A stretch of 64,000 nucleotides of DNA from Vreelandella zhanjiangensis DSM 21076 (GCF_000377665.1 NZ_KB898648.1:248001-312000); one strand, 5' to 3'; positions 41,791 through 51,236 are shown, counted from the stretch's first letter. Notes: generated by a model from the sequence alone, not told the origin. Numbers and translations are program-made.

Positions 41791-43252
41791 TTAGCCATGC
41801 GTGGCTGAGCCAGCGGCCTGCACGTAGTAGCTCATCCTCCGTCGCGCCCGCATAGCCCAGCACAAGCCCAGCACGCTGAGGTTGCCCCAGATAATACCGG
41901 GATAGCGGGGAGAGCGTAATGCGTGCCTGTTGGGCCAGTTCAACCAGGCGCGCTTCCTGATTTAAATTCTCCAACTCGGCGACCAGGTGCATGCCCGCAT
42001 GGCCTGAGGAGAGCTTTAACCCGGCGTCAGTAGCAGGGGCCAGTGCACGACGCAGGCAGGCCTGGCGCTGGCGATAGCTCATGCGCATTCGGGCGATATG
42101 GCGTGAAAAGTCACCTTTGGCAATGAACTCAGCAAGCGCCGACTGAATGGGATAGTTGCCTTCGCGGTGCAGGCGGGCGTGAGCCAACCGAAACGTATCG
42201 GCCAACGCCTCGGGCAGCACGATATAGCCCAGTCTAAGGCCTGGATAGAGCACCTTGCTGAATGTGCCGATATAGATGACGGATGCCTGTTCCGACAAGC
42301 CCTGAAGCGACGGCGTGGGCGGCGTGTCGTAGCGAAACTCGCTGTCGTAGTCATCCTCGATGAGCCAGGCGCCGTGCCTGGCGGCGTGTTCGAGTAAGGC
42401 CAAGCGCCGAGGAACCGGCATGGTAACGCCGCTCGGGTATTGGTGGGAGGGAGTCACGTAAATCAAACGCGGCGCAGGCGTATTAGCCGGACAGCACAAC
42501 GGGTTCAGCCCGTCTTCATCGACCGGCACAGGGACAATGTTCAGTCCCGCTGCCAAAAAGCAGGTTTGCGCGCCGCCGTAGCCGGGTTCTTCCATCCACA
42601 CCGTATCGCCGCTATCGGTCAGCAGCTGGGCCACCAGTTCGAATGCCTGCTGCGCGCCTTGCGTGATCACAATCTGCTCAGGGCGGCAGCGCACTGCGCG
42701 GGAAAGCGTCAGGTAATCACCCAATGCCTCTTTAAGCGCGGACAAGCCGCCATGCGTTTGATAGGAAAGCCATGCCGTATCGGCCTGGCGATAGTGGCGC
42801 CTTAACAGGCGTTGCCACTGAGCGTGGGGGAACAGATCCAGCCCCGGCACGCCGGGCGCAAACGCTTGATAGTGCTGGCTTAGCGTACCGCAACGATCAA
42901 TCAGCGCCTGCCCGCGTGTTGAGTAACTAAACGCCGTGTCCAACAGCGGCTTGGGATGAGCCGGTAGCGTAGGCAGGTTGGCCACATACATGCCAGCCCC
43001 CCGCCGAGAAACCACCAGCCCCTCGGCCAGGAGGCGGTCCATTGCTGCCAGCACGGTATTACGGCTGATACCCAGGCCGCGAGCCAGGTGCCGTGAAGAG
43101 GGCAAATGACTCCCGGCGGCCAGTTCGCCGTGTTGAATCCAACGGCGCAACGCGCTGTAAAGCTGATGTACCAGCGTGGTTGTTCCTTGGGTGCCAATCT
43201 GTAGCGCCAAGGCATCAATAAGCCATTCACTCGACGGCGTTCGTTGCTTCAC
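41774..43252 (-). CDS. MocR/PdxR-type regulator (GntR HTH plus aminotransferase domain)
   Basis: A 492-residue MocR protein. The winged helix lies at about residues 25-95 (GSHLPSSRHLARGLGISRNTVLAAMDRL). The aminotransferase domain has LIEDDYDSEFRYD, the usual aspartate segment, and IYIGTFSKVLYPGLRLGY with the PLP lysine, both typical of the PdxR branch. It is divergent from a GNAT-rhodanese pair, which is the probable target. No vitamin B6 genes are adjacent, so the effector is unknown. Confidence 0.92.
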   Translation of the reverse strand: MKQRTPSSEWLIDALALQIGTQGTTTLVHQLYSALRRWIQHGELAAGSHLPSSRHLARGLGISRNTVLAAMDRLLAEGLVVSRRGAGMYVANLPTLPAHPKPLLDTAFSYSTRGQALIDRCGTLSQHYQAFAPGVPGLDLFPHAQWQRLLRRHYRQADTAWLSYQTHGGLSALKEALGDYLTLSRAVRCRPEQIVITQGAQQAFELVAQLLTDSGDTVWMEEPGYGGAQTCFLAAGLNIVPVPVDEDGLNPLCCPANTPAPRLIYVTPSHQYPSGVTMPVPRRLALLEHAARHGAWLIEDDYDSEFRYDTPPTPSLQGLSEQASVIYIGTFSKVLYPGLRLGYIVLPEALADTFRLAHARLHREGNYPIQSALAEFIAKGDFSRHIARMRMSYRQRQACLRRALAPATDAGLKLSSGHAGMHLVAELENLNQEARLVELAQQARITLSPLSRYYLGQPQRAGLVLGYAGATEDELLRAGRWLSHAWLNLTSL

Positions 43253-43345
43253 TGGTTCCCTCGCTATTTAATAAACTGGTTCTTCACCAAGAGCCACTAT
43301 AACGAGAGACTTGCCTATTCCCACCTCTTTTTAAGGAGCGCCACT

Positions 43346-43807
43346 GTGAATAACGTTCGGGCTGCCGTACTTGATGACTTGGACGCGCTTAGCGTGCTGC
43401 TGGATGACTATCGCCAGTTTTATCAGCAACAAAGCGACTTAAAGGGCGCTCGCTACTTTTTAAACCAGCGCTTTGGGTTGGGCGACTCGTTCATTCTGGT
43501 CAGTGAAGACGCATCGGGGAAAATCAGCGGCTTCGTGCAGCTTTTTCCCGGCTTATCGACGGTAGGCATGAATGCACGGTGGACGTTGAACGATCTTTAC
43601 GTGCTGCCTGAGTACCGCAGCCAAGGCGTAGGCCGGGCGTTAATGGGCGCCGCCGCCGATTTGGCCCGAGCCCACGGCGTCGCAAGACTGGTACTGATGA
43701 CTCAGGTGGAGAATGAGCGCGCACAACGCCTGTACGAGTCACTTGGCTGGCAGCGTAATACCGCGTTTTATAGCTACCTGCTGGATGTAAGCCAGGAGCG
43801 CGTATGA
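43346..43807 (+). CDS. GNAT family N-acetyltransferase
   Basis: A 153-residue GNAT enzyme that transfers an acetyl group from acetyl-CoA to an amine. The acetyl-CoA loop is LPEYRSQGVGRALM, after a WTLNDLYVL strand, and the tail YESLGWQRNTAFYSYLLDV is typical. The GTG at 43346 is chosen because AAGGAG (43333-43338) lies seven bases upstream. It overlaps the rhodanese gene by four bases. The substrate is unknown; control by the divergent MocR is likely. Confidence 0.88.
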   Translation: MNNVRAAVLDDLDALSVLLDDYRQFYQQQSDLKGARYFLNQRFGLGDSFILVSEDASGKISGFVQLFPGLSTVGMNARWTLNDLYVLPEYRSQGVGRALMGAAADLARAHGVARLVLMTQVENERAQRLYESLGWQRNTAFYSYLLDVSQERV

Positions 43808-44259
43808 CCGAACAACCAGTATCTTCTGTATTAGCGTTTCCATCCGCTACGCCAGCCGATATGGCCCAAATAATGTACGCCAAACTTTGCCACTATACCG
43901 ATGCCTGGGATGTGGCCGAAGACCTGGCCAACGGCATCGATGCCATTGTCGTGGTTGATACGCGCAGCCTTGAACACTACCGCGCTGGACACATTCCTGG
44001 AGCGATAAGCTTGCCGCACCGAGAAATGACACCCGAGCGATTGGCAGAGCTTGATGCGTCGCGTGTTTATGTAACGTACTGCGATGGAATCGGCTGTAAC
44101 GGGTCCACCAAAGGCGCGTGGAAGCTTGCCAGCGCAGGGCTGAAAGTGAAGGAGCTGCTAGGTGGGCTGGATTTTTGGCGTCGTGATGGGCACCTGGTGC
44201 AGGCAGGCGAATTGCAGGGTACGCTTTTGAAAACGCCTCTCAACTATTGCGGCTGTTAG
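43804..44259 (+). CDS. Rhodanese-like sulfurtransferase
   Basis: A 151-residue protein with a single rhodanese domain. VVVDTRSLEHYRAGHIPGAISLPHREM is the CDC25-like cap region and YCDGIGCNGSTKGA holds the active-site loop, with the catalytic cysteine at YC. A C-terminal CGC could bind metal or form a disulfide. It would carry a persulfide for sulfur transfer or cyanide detoxification. It is translationally coupled to the acetyltransferase. Confidence 0.88.
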   Translation: MTEQPVSSVLAFPSATPADMAQIMYAKLCHYTDAWDVAEDLANGIDAIVVVDTRSLEHYRAGHIPGAISLPHREMTPERLAELDASRVYVTYCDGIGCNGSTKGAWKLASAGLKVKELLGGLDFWRRDGHLVQAGELQGTLLKTPLNYCGC

Positions 44260-44312
44260 TGCAAGCTTTAGAAGGCCTGACGGGCCCGGCGTTTGCCGAG
44301 CCCAAGCTGTGT

Positions 44313-44816
44313 TTAAGCGTCGCTTAGTTTGCGCGCGCGGTGCAGATTTTCCATGGTGTTCAGGCATGCCTGGGCGGCTTCTTTGCCTTTGGCCAGGAAG
44401 TGCTGGAAGTAGAAGTCGTGATGAGTGCTGTGCTCATGGAAGTGGTGTGGCGTGAGCACTACCGAAATGACCGGCACCTGGGTATCAAGCTGGACGCGCA
44501 TCATGCCGTCGATTACCGCGTGGGCGACGAAGTCGTGGCGGTAGATGCCGCCATCCACCACAAAGCCTGCGCCGACAATCGCGCCATAGCGGCCGCTTTC
44601 AGCCAATACTTTGGCCTGTAGCGGAATTTCATACGCGCCTGAAACGGTAAACGTATCCACTTGGTCTGCAGATAAGCCGTTACGCTCCACTTCCTCAATA
44701 AACGCCTGGTAGGCCTGGCCAACGATGTCGTTGTGCCAATGGCCCTGAATAAACGCAATGCGCTGGGACGTAGTATGCGAGGAGAGTGCTAAAGGAAAGG
44801 TCTGATTCATGGTCAT
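44313..44816 (-). CDS. ribH: 6,7-dimethyl-8-ribityllumazine synthase, RibH2 type
   Basis: A 167-residue lumazine synthase that makes the riboflavin precursor from ribulose-phosphate and the pyrimidine intermediate. Sequence such as FIQGHWHNDIVGQAYQAF, GAYEIPLQAKVLAESGRY and VLTPHHFHEHSTHHDFYFQHFL, with FVVDGGIYRHDF in the middle, points to the RibH2 group described from Brucella and rhizobia rather than the E. coli form. The start is ATG 44816 or ATG 44810; the second has a better-spaced GAGA. It is preceded by an FMN riboswitch and stands alone. Confidence 0.9.
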   Translation of the reverse strand: MTMNQTFPLALSSHTTSQRIAFIQGHWHNDIVGQAYQAFIEEVERNGLSADQVDTFTVSGAYEIPLQAKVLAESGRYGAIVGAGFVVDGGIYRHDFVAHAVIDGMMRVQLDTQVPVISVVLTPHHFHEHSTHHDFYFQHFLAKGKEAAQACLNTMENLHRARKLSDA

Positions 44817-44920
44817 TCTCTTGGATAAGTGGTACCAGAATCAGGGCATTCGGCATCCGCCAATAGGCAAAACGCACGCCTCCAAGGGCTTTCGCCGCGG
44901 AATGACGCCGTTGAGTCGAT

Positions 44921-45080
44921 GCCGTTCTCTTTCATCCGGACTATCACCGTCGGCTTCGGTTTCTCACCGAATCTGCTGACCTCAAGAAGATAAACGCCTT
45001 GAGCGCTCGCGGGCTTAGGCCGCTTTCGTAAGCGAAAGGTACCATCACCGCCGGTGGGGACTTTCACCCCGCCCTGAGAA
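44921..45080 (-). promoter_or_regulatory. FMN riboswitch (RFN element)
   Basis: On the minus strand, the 5' part holds TTCTCAGGGCGGGGTGAAAG and TCCCCACCGGCGGTGAT, the variable stem follows, and the 3' part has GAGGTCAGCAGATTCGGTGA, then the GCCGACGGTGATAGTCCGGATGAAAGAGA end. These are the conserved parts of the RFN aptamer. It lies about 105 bases upstream of ribH, so FMN should repress ribH. The expression platform was not resolved. Confidence 0.95.
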
Positions 45081-45189
45081 CATGTTGCTGTATCTGCGCT
45101 GTGGCGGGATATCAGCCTGTCTATCTTACGCTGATTGTAAAAACTCAGCCAGGGCCTATAGCTCCTGAATACCGAAACGTAAGGCTGAT

Positions 45190-45663
45190 CTAGGACGCAT
45201 CAACGGGGGAGCACACGTCTACCCATTCAGCCTTGACCAGCTCGGCCAGCCGCGAAGGGCATACGCGAACAGCGCTGTCAGGTGAGCCGGCGGCGGGCAG
45301 CACTTCATCAAAATGCTGAAGCGATTTATCGCAGTACACCGGCAGGTCGGCGGTTAACCCAAACGGGCAGACGCCGCCAGCCGGGTGGCTGGTAAGCTCC
45401 ATCACCGTTTCATCATCAAGCAGCGTCGCCTCACCTCCAAAGGCATCCTGAAACTTAGCGCTATCAATCTGAACATCGCCACTAACCACAATCAGCAACG
45501 GGTTCTCACCGATCTTGAATGCCAACGTCTTGGCTAACTGGCCAGGCACTACGCCATGGGCGTCGGCAGCCTGCTGTACGGTCAGGGCACTGTTTTCCAG
45601 CTCAATAATATTGAGATCCGGGGCGTACTCTGCCAGAAAACTGCGAGCGGTTAATAAACTCAT
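45190..45663 (-). CDS. YbaK/ProX-like aminoacyl-tRNA deacylase family protein
   Basis: A 157-residue YbaK/EbsC-fold protein, of the type that hydrolyses mischarged aminoacyl-tRNAs. VVPGQLAKTLAFKIGENPLLIVVSGD contains the conserved lysine (AKTL), and GVCPFGLTADLPVYCDKSLQ is the GGVSPFG-like loop, with a cysteine at the catalytic region. It most resembles the YeaK-type group. AAGGAG precedes the ATG. It is a single gene upstream of the riboswitch on the same strand; the substrate tRNA is not known. Confidence 0.85.
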   Translation of the reverse strand: MSLLTARSFLAEYAPDLNIIELENSALTVQQAADAHGVVPGQLAKTLAFKIGENPLLIVVSGDVQIDSAKFQDAFGGEATLLDDETVMELTSHPAGGVCPFGLTADLPVYCDKSLQHFDEVLPAAGSPDSAVRVCPSRLAELVKAEWVDVCSPVDAS

Positions 45664-45830
45664 AGATGGCTCCTTAAAACGGTGTTGTTTCAGATTAACG
45701 TGCTTTGTCTAAGTCAGCCAATTCAGGTGCCCTCGTTAGCGGGCATTGCGCTTCTATTGCCTCAAGCGTAGTGATTGTGTCTTTTCAGCTTCCGCTTTAG
45801 TGTTAGTTACGTGCCCCCCTGATAACAACA

Positions 45831-46472
45831 ATGAGGCGTCCCATGATGACTGGAGCAAATAAAGAGATGAGTGAGCCCGATAAACAACAGCACGAAAGCT
45901 ATCGGGTAAGTCATCCGGTCAGCCGCTTTCCCATTCCTGCCATGAATGAGCTGCCCGCTGATATTCGCGAACGCATTGAAGCAGTACATGAAAAAGCCGG
46001 GTTTATTCCCAACGTCTTTCTTACCCTGGCGCACCGTCCTGATGAGTTTCGGGCTTTTTTTGCGTATCACGATGCGTTGATGGAAAAACCGGGCAACCTG
46101 ACGCTCGCTGAGCGGGAAATGATTGTCTTGGCGACCAGCGCCGCCAACCAGTGTCAGTACTGTGTGATTGCGCATGGGGCTATTTTACGTATTCGCGCTA
46201 AAAATCCGCTGGTGGCGGATCAGGTGGCGCTTAATTACCGCAAAGCGGATATTTCAGCCCGACAAAAGGCTATGCTGGATTTTGCTTTGAAAGTAACTAA
46301 TCAAGCCTACGCCGTAGGCGAAAACGACCTTACTACCTTGTCGGAGCATGGCTTCGATGAAGAAGATATGTGGGATATCGCCGCGATTACGGCTTTCTTC
46401 GGTATGTCTAACCGGATGGCCAATGTCACCAATATGCGCGCAAACGATGAGTTTTATACCCTGGGACGTTAA
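45831..46472 (+). CDS. AhpD-like peroxidase-related enzyme
   Basis: A 213-residue carboxymuconolactone decarboxylase/AhpD-fold protein, of the uncharacterised peroxidase-related branch. The active-site motif is CQYCVIAHG (CxxC plus downstream histidine). The N-terminal segment PIPAMNELPADIRERIEAVHEKAGFIPNVF is typical. Several ATG codons compete: 45831, 45843/45846 and 45867. None has a clean site; 45846 follows GAGG by nine bases, so the start is uncertain. It would act in thiol-dependent peroxide reduction. Confidence 0.82.
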   Translation: MRRPMMTGANKEMSEPDKQQHESYRVSHPVSRFPIPAMNELPADIRERIEAVHEKAGFIPNVFLTLAHRPDEFRAFFAYHDALMEKPGNLTLAEREMIVLATSAANQCQYCVIAHGAILRIRAKNPLVADQVALNYRKADISARQKAMLDFALKVTNQAYAVGENDLTTLSEHGFDEEDMWDIAAITAFFGMSNRMANVTNMRANDEFYTLGR

Positions 46473-46480
46473 CGCTTAAT

Positions 46481-46513
46481 GAAAAGCCCCTGGCCGCATA
46501 GCGGTGCAGGGGC
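46481..46513 (-). terminator. Terminator after the siderophore/haem-type binding protein gene
   Basis: Stem GCCCCTG/CAGGGGC (46486-46492 with 46507-46513) with an inner CCGC/GCGG stem, followed on the minus strand by TTTTC (AAAA at 46482-46485). It is 24 bases past the stop of the minus-strand gene. Confidence 0.75.
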
Positions 46514-46536
46514 ATACGTTCACAGCGTAATAGGGC

Positions 46537-47385
46537 TTATAGCGCGTCGACGACCTCGTCGATCTGAAGTTTCAGGCTTTGCAGGCCACCACCCGACAGG
46601 TACCAGAGTGCGGGCGTTAGCACTACTAGGCGAGTCTCTGACGCGCCTGCACCCGATAACGCCTGCTCTAAGGCTTGTGTATCGGCAGCGTCGTTACCGA
46701 TGGCTGCGCTACGATCCACTACGAGCAGTACATCGGGGTTGATTTCACCAATGGCTTCCATGGTGAGCGGTGTAAAGGTGCGGTTGCCGCGCTGTACGCT
46801 GGTGACGCTGTCCGGCATTTCCAGCGTTTTGATGCCCAGCACATCGTGCACGACCGGATGCGTATTCAGGCCCAGACTGCCATCGTTATGAGTCACAACC
46901 AGTACGCGTAATGCTTCATCCAGCGCCTCGCGCTGATGTTCGATATCGGCATGCAGCGCTTCAAGAGCTTCTTCGGCGCGCTCTTCAGCCTCTACCTTGC
47001 TGGCGATCTGGCGTACGTTGTCATCAAAGGCAGCCAGGTAATCGTCACCCTGTAAGCTGGTATTTAGCAGCGGGGCAATCTCTTCAAGTTCAGCTTCCCA
47101 GTCACCCTGGCGGCCGGTGTAAAGGATAAGGGTTGGCTCGCTTTGCGCAACGGCTTCAAGATTAGGGTCGCGCAGGCCGCCAAGGTCGGTATAAGCATCA
47201 TCGTTATATTTTGAAAGGTAATCAGGCAGTACTTGTTTGGGAATGCCGGCTACCTGCTCGCTGGCGCCGAGTGCATCAAGCGTATCCAAACTGCCTAAAT
47301 CGAAGGTGGCGATACGCTCCTGAGCATGAGCAATTGAGCTAACAGCGGTGAAAATCAGCGATGCGGCAAGAACCTGAGACTTCAT
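46537..47385 (-). CDS. Periplasmic ABC transporter binding protein (FatB/CeuE-like)
   Basis: A 282-residue class III periplasmic binding protein for siderophores, haem or cobalamin. The signal peptide ends at SIAHA-Q (residue 21-22). The mature protein starts with RIATFDLGSLDTLDALGA, and the family core LGGLRDPNLEAVAQSEPTLILYTGR and LTMEAIGEINPDVLLVVDR is visible. No permease or ATPase gene is next to it, which is unusual; partners would be elsewhere. AAAGGAA precedes the ATG. A palindromic operator-like site lies upstream. Confidence 0.85.
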   Translation of the reverse strand: MKSQVLAASLIFTAVSSIAHAQERIATFDLGSLDTLDALGASEQVAGIPKQVLPDYLSKYNDDAYTDLGGLRDPNLEAVAQSEPTLILYTGRQGDWEAELEEIAPLLNTSLQGDDYLAAFDDNVRQIASKVEAEERAEEALEALHADIEHQREALDEALRVLVVTHNDGSLGLNTHPVVHDVLGIKTLEMPDSVTSVQRGNRTFTPLTMEAIGEINPDVLLVVDRSAAIGNDAADTQALEQALSGAGASETRLVVLTPALWYLSGGGLQSLKLQIDEVVDAL

Positions 47386-48122
47386 GGGTATTCCTTTTAT
47401 GAGAAAATGTTTTATATGAGATATGTTCTCATACTCTCAGGGGAGCCTTGTTTTGTCTTTATTTGCACAAGGAACAACGCGTTGCGTAAAGTGATACGGC
47501 GCTGAAGTAATGAAGAAAATGAACATTAAATTCAATAAAATCAGTATTTTAATATAATTATATTAGGTCGGTGTCATTTCAGGTTAATAGAGCATTGTCC
47601 TGCTGCTGGAGCACTAGGTAGACGCGCAATTTTTATAAGATAACTCTCAAGAAGATAATCTCGGTGGGGTTAACTAAATCATATAGCTTTTTAACAGAAG
47701 CCTGTTTCTAGATAGTCTTTTTTTATTATTTAATGATTAAGAAATGACACGCTATGGTTTTTAAAACTCATATAGAGTCATTTAAAATACTACTTATGGA
47801 TTAATAATAATTAACTTTAAGTTTTGAATTTTGCGTTGACGTAATGTAATTCAGAGTGTTTATTGTAAGGAATAATGCTTCTCAATAGCTATATTAGCTA
47901 ATTTTTATGAAAATAGATGATATCTATTGCTAAAAAACGATACTCAGATGAATCGTGTCACTTTATTATTGTCACTCCAGATGAGCTGTTTGGTTTTTAT
48001 TGTTTCTATTAATGATTTAATTAACCAGTTAACAGAATAAGAAGTGCTGTCCTTAATGTGCGGCTGTTCGCGCCTGTATATTAATTATACCTTCTTTTGA
48101 TGTTGGCTAAGGTCGATGCACT
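47386..48122. other. AT-rich gene-free gap
   Basis: A 737-base stretch much richer in A and T than its surroundings. Its left end holds the promoter region of the binding-protein gene and its right end the region before the GGDEF-EAL gene. No gene, tRNA or repeat array was recognised inside. Confidence 0.6.
47415..47433 (-). promoter_or_regulatory. Palindromic, Fur-like operator upstream of the binding protein gene
   Basis: TATGAGAACATATCTCATA on the minus strand has perfect seven-base arms and is 30 bases before the start codon at 47385. It resembles a Fur box only in part (about nine of fourteen positions of the 7-1-7 consensus). Iron control would fit the gene, but another repressor is possible. 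Confidence 0.4.
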
Positions 48123-51100
48123 ATGCCCGGTGTGAATGCATTGGTTAAGTATGATGAAGATAAACAAAGCGAAAGACTATCGTATGCTTCCTTTCGCCGA
48201 CAGCGCCGAAATGTTTACATTTTATATATCCTGGCTTCGCTGCTGCTGTGTAGCCTCTTTGCCTGGTTACTTTATGAGCAGCGTCAGCAGGAACTCTCCT
48301 CGGCAGAGTCTCGCAGTGCTGCCCGGGCCAGTATTATCAACGAGTGGGTGAAAAGTGTTTTTTCACAAAGCAGTCAGGCACTTTTAAGTGTCGAGGAGTT
48401 CGCTGAGCTTCAGGGTATGCCAGTTGAGGGAGCAACAGGGCAAATGGTAAGAGCGCTAAACGACCGGCACCATTATGCACCGTTGATTCAGGAAATTGGT
48501 CTGCTGGATGGTCAGGGCACGGTGCTCGCCAGTAGTGGCAATAATCGTTATCAGGGAATTGGTTTAGCTAATAGTCAGTTTTTTAAAGCCTTAAGCAACC
48601 CTGGCAATAGTAGTCAGGAAGAAATAGTCACACCGCTTCTCTGGTCTAGTGAGAGACAGGTATACGTGCTTTATCATGCGCGCCGTTTACAAGATCAGAC
48701 GGGTGCCTTTATGGGCGTCACCGTTGCTAGCATAGCGCCCGACCTATTTGCCACTACCATTAACCAGATGCAGATACAGGCTGGTGAAAGTATCGCTCTG
48801 ATCGACCCAACGCTTAAATTAATTGCTAGAAACCCGAGTCGACAAGAGCAGACGCAAATAGGGGCACAGTTAAATGCGCCGAGCATCCAGCGTATTCTGG
48901 ATAGCGGTCAAGAGGTCTGGTCAGACATCATCTGGTCTTCTCTGGATAACCGAGAGCGTTTTTTTTGGATTCAGAAAATCCCCGATTATCCGCTGTGGAT
49001 AGCGGTCGGCATGGATATGGATCAGATTCTGGCACAGTGGTATCAACGATTAGCTATTTTAGTTGGCATATTGGCCAGTATTGTCTTGCTCGGGGCTTGG
49101 GGAGTACGCCATTACGTCAACCGGCTGAAACTGGCCTTGTTATTACAATATCGCCTCCTGGATCTTGAACAGGCACGCACCCGAGCACAGTCAGGGGAAG
49201 CTTATCTGCAGGCGCTTATTCACTCTATCCAGGATCTGATTTTTGTTTTTAATACGCAAAACAGAATCACCTATGTACATATATTAAATAAGGAAATGAC
49301 GGTAAAAAGCGACACGGGATTGCTAGGAAAACACTATGCAGAGCTTCTTCCGCCCAGTTTGACCAAGCGCTTTAATGCTGTTTTTGAGCAGGTAAAGTGG
49401 CATCGCAAAGCCGTCACTATTGAATATCCGCTGATGGTGCTCAGCGGAGAGCTATTTTTTCAGGCAGTGGTAAGCCCTCTGGTGCGTACCGATGGCAGCT
49501 TCTCGGGTACATTGGTGGTGGCGCGGGATATCACGGAAGCGAAAAAGAGTGAGGTAGAGCTGAGTATCGCCGCCGCATCTTTTCAGGCCCATTTGGGCAT
49601 TATCATCACCAACGCCCAGGGCCAGATACTTAAAGCAAACCCTACGTTCACCCAAATTACCGGCTATACCGAAGCCGAGATAATTGGCCGTAACCCCGAT
49701 ATGTTTGGCGCCGCACATCATGGGCCTAGCTTCTACCGCCAGTTATGGCGCAGCGTTAAAAAATACGGGCGTTGGGAAGGCGAAGTGTGGAGCCAGCGTA
49801 AAAACGGCGACGTGTTTCCTGAATGGTTGGCGATTAGCTCAATTTGTAATGCTGATAATCAGTTGACCCATTATGTGGCGACCATTGTGGATATCAGTGA
49901 GCGTAAAGCGGCCGAGCAGGAAATTCACCAGCTGGCATTTTTCGATTCCGTCACCGGCCTTGCCAACCGTCGACTGTTTATGGATCGTTTGGAGGTCGCG
50001 CTTAAAGAGGTGGTTCGCCACCGTAGCTACGGTGCGCTGCTGTTTATCGATATTGACCACTTCAAGCAGATCAATGATGTTTTTGGCCACCCCATCGGCG
50101 ACCGTCTACTCAAGGGAGTCGCGCGCCAGCTCAGCCAACAGCTGCGCGAAAGCGATACCTTGGCCCGCTTGGGCGGCGACGAGTTTGCGGTGCTTATACA
50201 ATCGCTGGATAGTGACCCGGCCAAAGCCGCGCAGCTCGCTGAGCGAATAGCCCATAAGCTGATGGCGGCGATACGGCGTACCAGTGCGCTGATTGATCAC
50301 TCCATCAGCGTGAGTGCCAGTATCGGCATTACGCTGTTAAGTCACTCGCCAACGGGGCAGGATGAGTATCTTCAGCAGGCTGACATGGCGCTATTTCAGG
50401 CGAAGGCGAGAGGGCGCGACACGCTGTGCTTTTTTGACCCAGTGATGCAAGCCGCACTGCTGGCGTCTATTCATCTGGAGCGCGATTTACGCCAAGCGCT
50501 AATACTTCATCAATGGCAGCTTTACTACCAGCTTCAGGTCGATATCAATGGGAAGGCTATTGGTGCTGAAGCGTTGTTGCGTTGGCAACACCCGGAGCGT
50601 GGCCTTGTACCTCCAGGCGAGTTTATCCCCTTATTGGAGAGCACCGGCCTGATCAGCGAAGTAGGCGCATGGGTGCTGGAAAAAGCCTGTTACCAGTTGG
50701 CACTCTGGGCACAGAATGACCAGCTGAATCATTTGACCATGTCGGTCAATATTAGCCCGCTGCAGTTTCACGATGTCGAATTCATACCGCGGGTTAAGGC
50801 TATATTCAAACGCTCCAAGGCGCCGCTTAAACGCTTGAAGCTTGAGGTCACTGAATCGCTTTTCGTCGAGCCAGACGACAACGCGCACGATAAAATGCTT
50901 AGTTTGAAGGCGCTGGGTGTACGCTTTTCGCTGGACGATTTTGGTACCGGCTACTCATCACTCGCGTATTTGGCACAGCTGCCTTTGGATCAGCTTAAAA
51001 TCGACCAAACCTTTGTGCAGCAGGTACTGACCAGTAGCGCTAACGCAGCGATTGTCGAGAGTACCATCGTACTGGCGGAAAGCCTTAATCTGGAGATTAT

Positions 51101-51236
51101 TGCCGAAGGAGTGGAAACCCAGGCACAGCAGGCATGGCTATTGGCCCATGGCTGCTATGCCTACCAGGGCTTCCTGTTCGGTTGCCCCGTCACGGTTGAG
51201 GAGTTTGAAGCGCAGCTTGTCGCTTCACAATGTTAA
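48123..51236 (+). CDS. Membrane sensor diguanylate cyclase/phosphodiesterase (GGDEF-EAL)
   Basis: A 1037-residue sensor. TM1 is at about 31-51, followed by a periplasmic Cache-type domain (about 55-305), TM2 (about 310-332), two PAS domains (about 355-470 and 480-595), GGDEF at about 683 and EAL from about 780. The GGDEF core RLGGDEF is preceded by an RESD I-site, so product inhibition is expected. The EAL motif appears as EALLRW, with further EAL marks ESTGLI and a DDFGTGYSSL loop. It makes or breaks cyclic di-GMP; both domains look intact. TAAGG lies about 10 bases before the ATG. Confidence 0.93.
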   Translation: MPGVNALVKYDEDKQSERLSYASFRRQRRNVYILYILASLLLCSLFAWLLYEQRQQELSSAESRSAARASIINEWVKSVFSQSSQALLSVEEFAELQGMPVEGATGQMVRALNDRHHYAPLIQEIGLLDGQGTVLASSGNNRYQGIGLANSQFFKALSNPGNSSQEEIVTPLLWSSERQVYVLYHARRLQDQTGAFMGVTVASIAPDLFATTINQMQIQAGESIALIDPTLKLIARNPSRQEQTQIGAQLNAPSIQRILDSGQEVWSDIIWSSLDNRERFFWIQKIPDYPLWIAVGMDMDQILAQWYQRLAILVGILASIVLLGAWGVRHYVNRLKLALLLQYRLLDLEQARTRAQSGEAYLQALIHSIQDLIFVFNTQNRITYVHILNKEMTVKSDTGLLGKHYAELLPPSLTKRFNAVFEQVKWHRKAVTIEYPLMVLSGELFFQAVVSPLVRTDGSFSGTLVVARDITEAKKSEVELSIAAASFQAHLGIIITNAQGQILKANPTFTQITGYTEAEIIGRNPDMFGAAHHGPSFYRQLWRSVKKYGRWEGEVWSQRKNGDVFPEWLAISSICNADNQLTHYVATIVDISERKAAEQEIHQLAFFDSVTGLANRRLFMDRLEVALKEVVRHRSYGALLFIDIDHFKQINDVFGHPIGDRLLKGVARQLSQQLRESDTLARLGGDEFAVLIQSLDSDPAKAAQLAERIAHKLMAAIRRTSALIDHSISVSASIGITLLSHSPTGQDEYLQQADMALFQAKARGRDTLCFFDPVMQAALLASIHLERDLRQALILHQWQLYYQLQVDINGKAIGAEALLRWQHPERGLVPPGEFIPLLESTGLISEVGAWVLEKACYQLALWAQNDQLNHLTMSVNISPLQFHDVEFIPRVKAIFKRSKAPLKRLKLEVTESLFVEPDDNAHDKMLSLKALGVRFSLDDFGTGYSSLAYLAQLPLDQLKIDQTFVQQVLTSSANAAIVESTIVLAESLNLEIIAEGVETQAQQAWLLAHGCYAYQGFLFGCPVTVEEFEAQLVASQC

